Shown piece after piece: positions 1 through 8,253 of a stretch of DNA of 8,253 bases (positions are counted from its first letter, which is position 1; the number at the start of each line of letters is the position of its first letter). The notes beneath the pieces were generated by a model. That model was not told the origin of the DNA and ran no database searches. It saw only the letters and a list, made by a program, of their open reading frames with translations. Source of the stretch: an uncultured Eubacteriales bacterium (lineage in GTDB: Bacteria; Bacillota_A; Clostridia; Christensenellales; Aristaeellaceae); assembly GCA_902803675.1 (NCBI GenBank), contig CADCQZ010000087.1, forward strand, positions 1 through 8,253, read 5' to 3'. A program made the position numbers and the translations under genes.

Positions 1-1
1 A

Positions 2-859
<858 letters not shown>

Positions 860-894
860 TCCGGCCGCTTCGGCACAGATAAGGCGGAAATGTC

Positions 895-1149
895 ATGAAG
901 GGTGCGCGCCTTCTTGTATGGCTGACCCAGCTGGGCCTGAGCACGGCCATCCCCTTGGCGGGATTCGTTCTCCTCGCCGTATGGCTGAGGGATCGGTTCT
1001 CCCTGGGGGCCTGGGTGATCGTCCTGGGCTGTGTTTTGGGGCTCGCCGCCGCGGTGCGGGGGCTGATGGACAGCATGAAGATCATGCAGAAGATCGGGGA
1101 AGAGGGCGAAAAAAAGCCCGATACCGTGTCGTTCAACGACCACGAGTAG
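895..1149 (+). CDS. atpZ: AtpZ-like small membrane protein of the ATP synthase operon
   Basis: An 84-residue protein with two predicted membrane helices (about 14-32 and 40-57) and a charged, hydrophilic C-terminal tail (60-84). The LTQLGLSTAIPLAGF stretch (10-24) and the following helix pair resemble the ATPase_gene1/AtpZ family (Pfam PF09527 by recall). The family sits before atpI in many Firmicutes. In Bacillus pseudofirmus AtpZ and AtpI have been linked to Mg2+/Ca2+ uptake and ATP synthase function; its exact role here is unknown. Its ATG follows AAGGCGG (881-887) by seven bases, whereas the ATG at 890 hits a stop after two codons. A T6 run (1153-1158) follows the stop codon but has no adjacent strong hairpin, so it is not taken as a terminator. 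Confidence 0.85.
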   Translation: MKGARLLVWLTQLGLSTAIPLAGFVLLAVWLRDRFSLGAWVIVLGCVLGLAAAVRGLMDSMKIMQKIGEEGEKKPDTVSFNDHE

Positions 1150-1167
1150 CGCTTTTTTCCCGTTTGT

Positions 1168-1173
1168 GAGAGG
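1168..1173 (+). promoter_or_regulatory. Ribosome binding site deciding the atpI start
   Basis: GAGAGG lies seven bases before the ATG at 1181. It favours that start over the in-frame GTG at 1166, which would overlap this site and has only a T-run and C-run (1153-1161) upstream. Confidence 0.7.
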
Positions 1174-1180
1174 TCATCGG

Positions 1181-1588
1181 ATGGCGGAAAATGATGCCGG
1201 CAGGTTCATACTGAAAGAAACAGGCGTCGTGCTGGCGGGCGAAGCGGTTTGCATCGCCCTGATGCTGGGCGTCTTCGCCCTGCTCGGCAGGCTGGACCGG
1301 CCTGTCTGGATCGGCGCCGCTGTGGGCCTCATCCTTGCCGCGGGCAATTTCTTCATGATGGCCGTCAGCGCCGGCAGCGCGTCAGAGCGCGCGGCGGCCC
1401 AGGATGTCAAGGGCGGGAAGCAGCTGATGCGGTCTTCCTACATGCTCCGCATGGGGGCGATCGCGGTGATCCTCTTCGTGCTGGTGAAGGCCGGTGTCTG
1501 CAACGCGATCGCGGCCATCCTGCCGCTGCTGTTCGTCCGCTGGATCCTGACCGTTGCCGAGGTGTTTCGGAAGAAGGGACGTTCTTAA
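1181..1588 (+). CDS. atpI: ATP synthase assembly protein AtpI
   Basis: A 135-residue integral membrane protein with four predicted helices (about 17-36, 43-63, 90-105 and 107-125). The polar middle loop, rich in Ala, Ser and charges, ends in AQDVKGGKQLMRSSYMLR (73-90), and a basic tail (RKKGRS) closes the protein. This pattern is characteristic of ATP synthase protein I (Pfam PF03899 by recall) in Clostridia. AtpI proteins have been shown to help assemble or stabilise the c ring in Na+-type and alkaliphile enzymes, which fits its position just before the a and c genes. The family is poorly conserved in sequence, so the call rests on topology, the loop motif and context. Its TAA stop shares one base with the atpB start (TAATG, 1586-1590), implying coupled translation. 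Confidence 0.85.
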   Translation: MAENDAGRFILKETGVVLAGEAVCIALMLGVFALLGRLDRPVWIGAAVGLILAAGNFFMMAVSAGSASERAAAQDVKGGKQLMRSSYMLRMGAIAVILFVLVKAGVCNAIAAILPLLFVRWILTVAEVFRKKGRS

Positions 1589-2493
1589 TGGAAAATCTCC
1601 AGGTCACAGGTGCCTATATCTATTTTGAGATCCCGATCCTCGGAGGGATCCCCATCACCCAGACCACCGTGTCATCCTTCGTGGTGATGCTCATCCTGGT
1701 GATCGCTTCGGTGCTCCTTGGGCGCAATTTGAAAAAGCGCCCCGACGGGGTCCAGGTCATCGTGGAAAAGGGTGTCACCATGCTGTATAACATGGTGGGT
1801 TCTTCCATGGGTGAGCACAACCTGCACTGGGCCCCTTTCATCGGGACCATCTTCCTGAGCAGTATCCTGGGCAGCTACATCGGTCTCACGGGCTTTTTGA
1901 GGTCCTCCACGGCGGATCTGAGCTGCGTGCTGGTGTGGGCGCTGATGGTGTCCGTCCTCATCTGGTACAACACCATCTCCCGCAACGGGGTCGTCGGCTG
2001 GCTGAAGGGCTTCACCGAGCCCATCGTGGTCATGACGCCCATGAACATCATCTCGGAGATCGCTCAGCCGATGTCCATGGCCTTCCGTCACTTCGGCAAC
2101 TCCGCCGGCGGCGGTGTGATCACATCCATCCTGTACCTGGCCCTGTCGGGGCTGAGCACCATGGTGATCGGCGCCATCGCCTCCAGCGGTGTGCTGACGG
2201 GCGCGGTGCTCCTGGCTCTGGGCGTCATGCTCCTGTGCCTGCGCGGGGAAAAGCTGCGCCGGCTGCGCAGGATCCTCGGCATCCTCAGCGCAGTGCTGGG
2301 GGCCTTCGGGCTCCTTGAGGCCGCGGGCATCCTTCAGGGCGTGCCCATCCTCAGCCTGGGTATCCCCGCGGTGCTGTCCTGCTATTTCGACCTGTTCTCC
2401 GGCTTCGTCCAGGCCTACGTGTTCACCCTGCTCACCATGGTCTATATCGGGAATTCCTGTCCGCCCCCCGAAGAAAGCGGGGCCGGGCAGTAA
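1588..2493 (+). CDS. atpB: F1Fo ATP synthase subunit a, with apparent extra hairpin
   Basis: The stator subunit that forms the two half-channels for ions beside the c ring. It is 301 residues, against roughly 220-270 usually. The essential stator arginine is R167 in SMAFRHFGN (163-171), equivalent to E. coli R210. The last helix is YFDLFSGFVQAYVF (266-279), with D268 at the place of E. coli H245 and Q275 at that of Q252. G176 falls where E. coli has E219, so the acidic residue sits on the final helix instead. Residues about 196-251 look inserted between the last two conserved helices: two hydrophobic stretches (201-218 and 229-249) joined by RGEKLRRLRR (219-228). The C-terminus ends PPPEESGAGQ. 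The ATG at 1588 has AAGAAGGGA (1571-1579) eight bases upstream and overlaps the atpI stop. The frame is open and intact through the insert. Confidence 0.96.
   Translation: MENLQVTGAYIYFEIPILGGIPITQTTVSSFVVMLILVIASVLLGRNLKKRPDGVQVIVEKGVTMLYNMVGSSMGEHNLHWAPFIGTIFLSSILGSYIGLTGFLRSSTADLSCVLVWALMVSVLIWYNTISRNGVVGWLKGFTEPIVVMTPMNIISEIAQPMSMAFRHFGNSAGGGVITSILYLALSGLSTMVIGAIASSGVLTGAVLLALGVMLLCLRGEKLRRLRRILGILSAVLGAFGLLEAAGILQGVPILSLGIPAVLSCYFDLFSGFVQAYVFTLLTMVYIGNSCPPPEESGAGQ
2466..2482 (+). other. GC-rich stem-loop at the 3' end of atpB
   Basis: CCCCG (2466-2470) pairs with CGGGG (2478-2482) around an AAGAAAG loop. Flanking CCG (2461-2463) can add CGG (2484-2486) after an internal loop. No T-run follows, so it is not an intrinsic terminator. 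It sits inside the last atpB codons just before the atpB-atpE gap and could affect mRNA processing or stability; that is speculation. Confidence 0.4.
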
Positions 2494-2520
2494 GTTTCAC
2501 TTATCAATCGGTCAATCAAT

Positions 2521-2527
2521 AAGGAGG
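2521..2527 (+). promoter_or_regulatory. Strong ribosome binding site for atpE in an AT-rich leader
   Basis: AAGGAGG, complementary to the 16S rRNA tail, lies nine bases before the atpE ATG, with a T7 run (2530-2536) directly ahead of the start. The 43-base gap (2494-2536) is the most A+T-rich stretch inside the operon. This fits the need for many c subunits per complex. Confidence 0.9.
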
Positions 2528-2536
2528 TATTTTTTT

Positions 2537-2791
2537 ATGGATGCTGAACTGGCAAGAGCGATCATGATCGCCGGTAAAGCGATCGGTGCGGGCCTGTGCA
2601 TGGGGATCGGCGCTATCGGCCCCGCGTTCGGTGAAGGAAACGCTGTGGGCAAGGCCCTGGAAGGCATGGCGCGTCAGCCTGAAGCGGCCAGCAGCCTGCG
2701 CTCCAACATGATCATGGGCTGCGCCATCACGGAGACCACCGGTATCTACTCCCTTCTGATCGCTTTCATGATCCTGTTCGGCCTCAACTGA
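2537..2791 (+). CDS. atpE: F1Fo ATP synthase subunit c, Na+-type two-carboxylate site
   Basis: An 84-residue helical hairpin that oligomerises into the rotor ring. Helix 1 covers about 5-40 and helix 2 about 54-82, joined by the conserved polar loop ARQPEA (45-50). The ion-carrying carboxylate is E66 in AITETTGIYSLL (63-74). Aligned by eye to the Ilyobacter tartaricus c subunit, E66-T67 match E65-S66, Y71 matches Y70, and E33 in GPAFGEGNA (28-36) stands where I. tartaricus has Q32. Two acidic residues in the site (E33 and E66) match the two-carboxylate motif described for the Na+-driven Fusobacterium nucleatum ring, so Na+ coupling is predicted. Lysine 14 lies within helix 1. The gene has the strongest ribosome binding site in the operon, as expected for a subunit needed in about 10 copies or more. 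Confidence 0.97.
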   Translation: MDAELARAIMIAGKAIGAGLCMGIGAIGPAFGEGNAVGKALEGMARQPEAASSLRSNMIMGCAITETTGIYSLLIAFMILFGLN

Positions 2792-2813
2792 TCCTGACAG
2801 GGACTTTGAGGAG

Positions 2814-2821
2814 AGGAGAGG
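2814..2821 (+). promoter_or_regulatory. Ribosome binding site supporting the TTG start of atpF
   Basis: AGGAGAGG lies seven bases before the TTG at 2829. No ATG occurs in this frame until codon 50, and the nearby GTG (2821) and ATG (2836) are out of frame, so the TTG is the best start. Confidence 0.8.
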
Positions 2822-2828
2822 TGCCGTT

Positions 2829-3332
2829 TTGGGTTATGAAGAATTTTTAGGCGTTAACCCCTGGACAGCGCTGTTCGTCCTTCTGAACACTCTGATCATC
2901 TTCTTCGTGGCACGGAAATTCCTGTTCAAGCCTGTACAGAAGATCATCCACGACCGTCAGGCCGAGATCGATGATATGTACTCGAAAGCCGACCAGGCCA
3001 GGGAAAACGCCGAGGCCATGGAAGCCGACTACAAGCAGAAGCTCGGTGAGGCTCAGGCTGTGTCCGAGCGCATGGTCAGGGAGGCCGAGAAGCGCGGCCA
3101 GATGCGGGAAGAGAGCATCCTGTCCAAAGCAAACGCCGAGGCGGCGGCCATCCTGGACAAGGCCGGGAAGGACGCGGCTCTGGAAAAGAAAAAAGCGATG
3201 AACGAGGCGAAGAACGAGATCTCCGCCATGGCTGTTTCCATTGCCGAAAAAGTGGTGGACGGCCAATTGAAGCCGGAAGGCCATGCGGCCCTGGTGGATA
3301 AATTCATCGACGATCTGGGTGATACTTTATGA
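2829..3332 (+). CDS. atpF: F1Fo ATP synthase subunit b
   Basis: A 167-residue peripheral stalk subunit that, as a dimer, ties the a subunit to the top of F1 through delta. It has one N-terminal membrane helix (about 11-31), followed by FLFKPVQKIIHDRQAEID (31-48), the usual membrane-exit motif. A long Ala/Glu/Lys-rich coiled coil (about 45-140) follows, and the C-terminal delta-contacting helix is ISAMAVSIAEKVVDGQL (131-147). Length is typical (about 155-175). It starts at an uncommon TTG codon preceded by a good ribosome binding site. Its TGA stop overlaps the atpH start (ATGA, 3329-3332), so the two stator partners are translationally coupled. Only one b gene is present, so this is a homodimeric b type rather than the b/b' arrangement of photosynthetic bacteria. 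Confidence 0.96.
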   Translation: MGYEEFLGVNPWTALFVLLNTLIIFFVARKFLFKPVQKIIHDRQAEIDDMYSKADQARENAEAMEADYKQKLGEAQAVSERMVREAEKRGQMREESILSKANAEAAAILDKAGKDAALEKKKAMNEAKNEISAMAVSIAEKVVDGQLKPEGHAALVDKFIDDLGDTL

Positions 3333-3868
3333 CGACCGCTGCCAATGAATACGCCCGCGCGCTCTATGGCCTGGCGGAGGATGAAGCCCTTCAGGAGGAG
3401 ATCTATCCCCAGGTGACGGAGGTGGGCCGCCTCCTTGAGGCCGAGCCCAGGTTCATCAGGATCCTCGGCGCGCCCAATATCGCGCGGGAGGAGCGCTGCG
3501 GCATGATCGGGAAATGCTTCGGGCAGGCAGTCCATCCGTATCTTGTCAACACCTTGAAGCTGATGACGGAAAAGGGCTGTGCCTGGCTGCTGCCGGAATT
3601 CTGCCATTCCTACGATAAGATCTATCAGGACGGGCACGGCATCATCACCGTGAAGGCGTATACCGCCGTAGAGCTGACCGACGCCCAGGCCGAAAGGCTC
3701 AAAAGCAAGCTTCACTCGATGACCGGGAAGCAGATCCGCCTGAAAAATATCGTCCGGCCGGACTGCCTCGGCGGCGTGCGCCTGGACATGGACGGCCGTC
3801 AGATCGACGATACGGTCCGTCACCGTCTGGATGAGGTGAGGGACCTGCTGAACGCGGCCTCGCTGTGA
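3329..3868 (+). CDS. atpH: F1Fo ATP synthase subunit delta (OSCP family)
   Basis: A 179-residue cytoplasmic subunit that caps the alpha3beta3 head and binds the b dimer, holding the head still against rotation. The N-terminal part is an alpha-helical domain beginning NEYARALYGLAEDE (6-19), with the family's YA.ALY pattern. The C-terminal region carries the conserved LGGVRLDMDGRQIDDTVRHR (147-166). Length is normal (about 175-180). No strong ribosome binding site precedes it, only GGGTGA (3317-3322), so translation probably depends on reinitiation after atpF across the ATGA overlap. A 37-base gap separates it from atpA. Delta is the least conserved F1-associated subunit, but both signature regions and position make the call secure. 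Confidence 0.95.
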   Translation: MTTAANEYARALYGLAEDEALQEEIYPQVTEVGRLLEAEPRFIRILGAPNIAREERCGMIGKCFGQAVHPYLVNTLKLMTEKGCAWLLPEFCHSYDKIYQDGHGIITVKAYTAVELTDAQAERLKSKLHSMTGKQIRLKNIVRPDCLGGVRLDMDGRQIDDTVRHRLDEVRDLLNAASL

Positions 3869-3887
3869 TATCACACCTGTATTTTAA

Positions 3888-5417
<1,530 letters not shown>

Positions 5418-5429
5418 GGAGGTGTATCC

Positions 5430-8108
<2,679 letters not shown>

Positions 8109-8223
8109 TGCCGGAATGCCTCCCATAACGATCCCAGATAAAGGATCGGCCCCCATCCCGCCCTTGTGAACTGCTTCCCGTCAAGAGGACAGTGAAACAA
8201 AAAACAAAATTGGTACAAGAAAT

Positions 8224-8253
8224 TCTCTGGTGACCAACATTGGTTGCCAGAGA
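8224..8253 (+). terminator. Long hairpin after atpC, possible operon terminator cut by window edge
   Basis: TCTCTGG (8224-8230) pairs with CCAGAGA (8247-8253). The stem continues through two G-U pairs (8231-8232 with 8245-8246) and ACCA/TGGT (8233-8236 with 8241-8244) around an ACAT loop, 13 pairs in all. It is the first strong hairpin after the last gene, 115 bases past the atpC stop, with an A-rich stretch (8194-8207) before it. The window ends on the last paired base, so a following T-run cannot be seen; a terminator is likely but an inverted repeat of another kind is possible. The rest of 8109-8223 shows no gene, only a weak 6-bp inverted repeat (8129-8134 with 8143-8148). Confidence 0.5.

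Noticed and set aside
860..894. GCCG/CGGC hairpin (864-874) between upp and atpZ as a terminator
   Set aside because: Four pairs, three-base loop and no T-run; it would not end transcription.
1124..1158. Hairpin near the end of atpZ plus T6 (1153-1158) as a terminator
   Set aside because: The GTCG/CGAC stem is short and bulged, and about nine bases separate it from the T-run; it lies inside a conserved operon.
1249..1587. Upstream in-frame extension of atpB through the atpI gene
   Set aside because: It is the wrong frame of atpI with low-complexity Arg/Gly/Pro sequence; the atpB ATG at 1588 has a ribosome binding site and the family N-terminus.
8129..8148. CGATCC/GGATCG inverted repeat as the operon terminator
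   Set aside because: Six pairs with an eight-base loop, followed by a C-rich stretch and not a T-run.

Overview
The window carries a complete, single-strand F-type ATP synthase operon directly downstream of the uracil salvage gene upp. The left edge cuts through the 3' end of a group II intron. Gene order is upp-atpZ-atpI-atpB-atpE-atpF-atpH-atpA-atpG-atpD-atpC, all on the + strand with very little spacing. The upp-atp neighbourhood, the atpZ/atpI pair at the head of the operon, strong GGAGG-type ribosome binding sites and a G+C-rich coding style suggest an anaerobic Firmicute of the class Clostridia (inference; no marker gene fixes the genus).

Region 1 (1 to about 75) folds as group II intron domains V and VI, with a bulged adenine in the branch-point position. 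The rest of the intron and any reverse transcriptase lie off the left edge. Region 2 (about 76-229) is a short leader with a clear sigma-A type promoter (TTGATT, 17 nt, TATAAT) and a strong ribosome binding site before upp. Region 3 (230-859) is upp.

Region 4 (895-2791) holds the accessory genes atpZ and atpI and the membrane subunits a and c, followed from 2829 by the peripheral stalk subunits b and delta (to 3868). Region 5 (3906-8108) encodes the F1 head and central stalk: alpha, gamma, beta and epsilon. Three start/stop overlaps (atpI/atpB, atpF/atpH, atpD/atpC) and short gaps elsewhere indicate one polycistronic, translationally coupled unit, probably driven from the promoter before upp. 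No internal terminator or convincing second promoter was found. Region 6 (8109-8253) is non-coding and ends in a long hairpin cut by the window edge, which may be the operon terminator.

The products build the whole enzyme. The a subunit and c ring conduct ions, b and delta hold the head static, gamma and epsilon transmit torque, alpha3beta3 makes or hydrolyses ATP, and AtpI/AtpZ are assembly or ion-related helpers. No wholly new system is evident. Points that stand out are a c subunit with the two-carboxylate, Na+-type ion site; an a subunit with an apparent extra transmembrane hairpin before its last helix; an epsilon subunit with the ATP-sensing motif; and the intron end next to a housekeeping operon.
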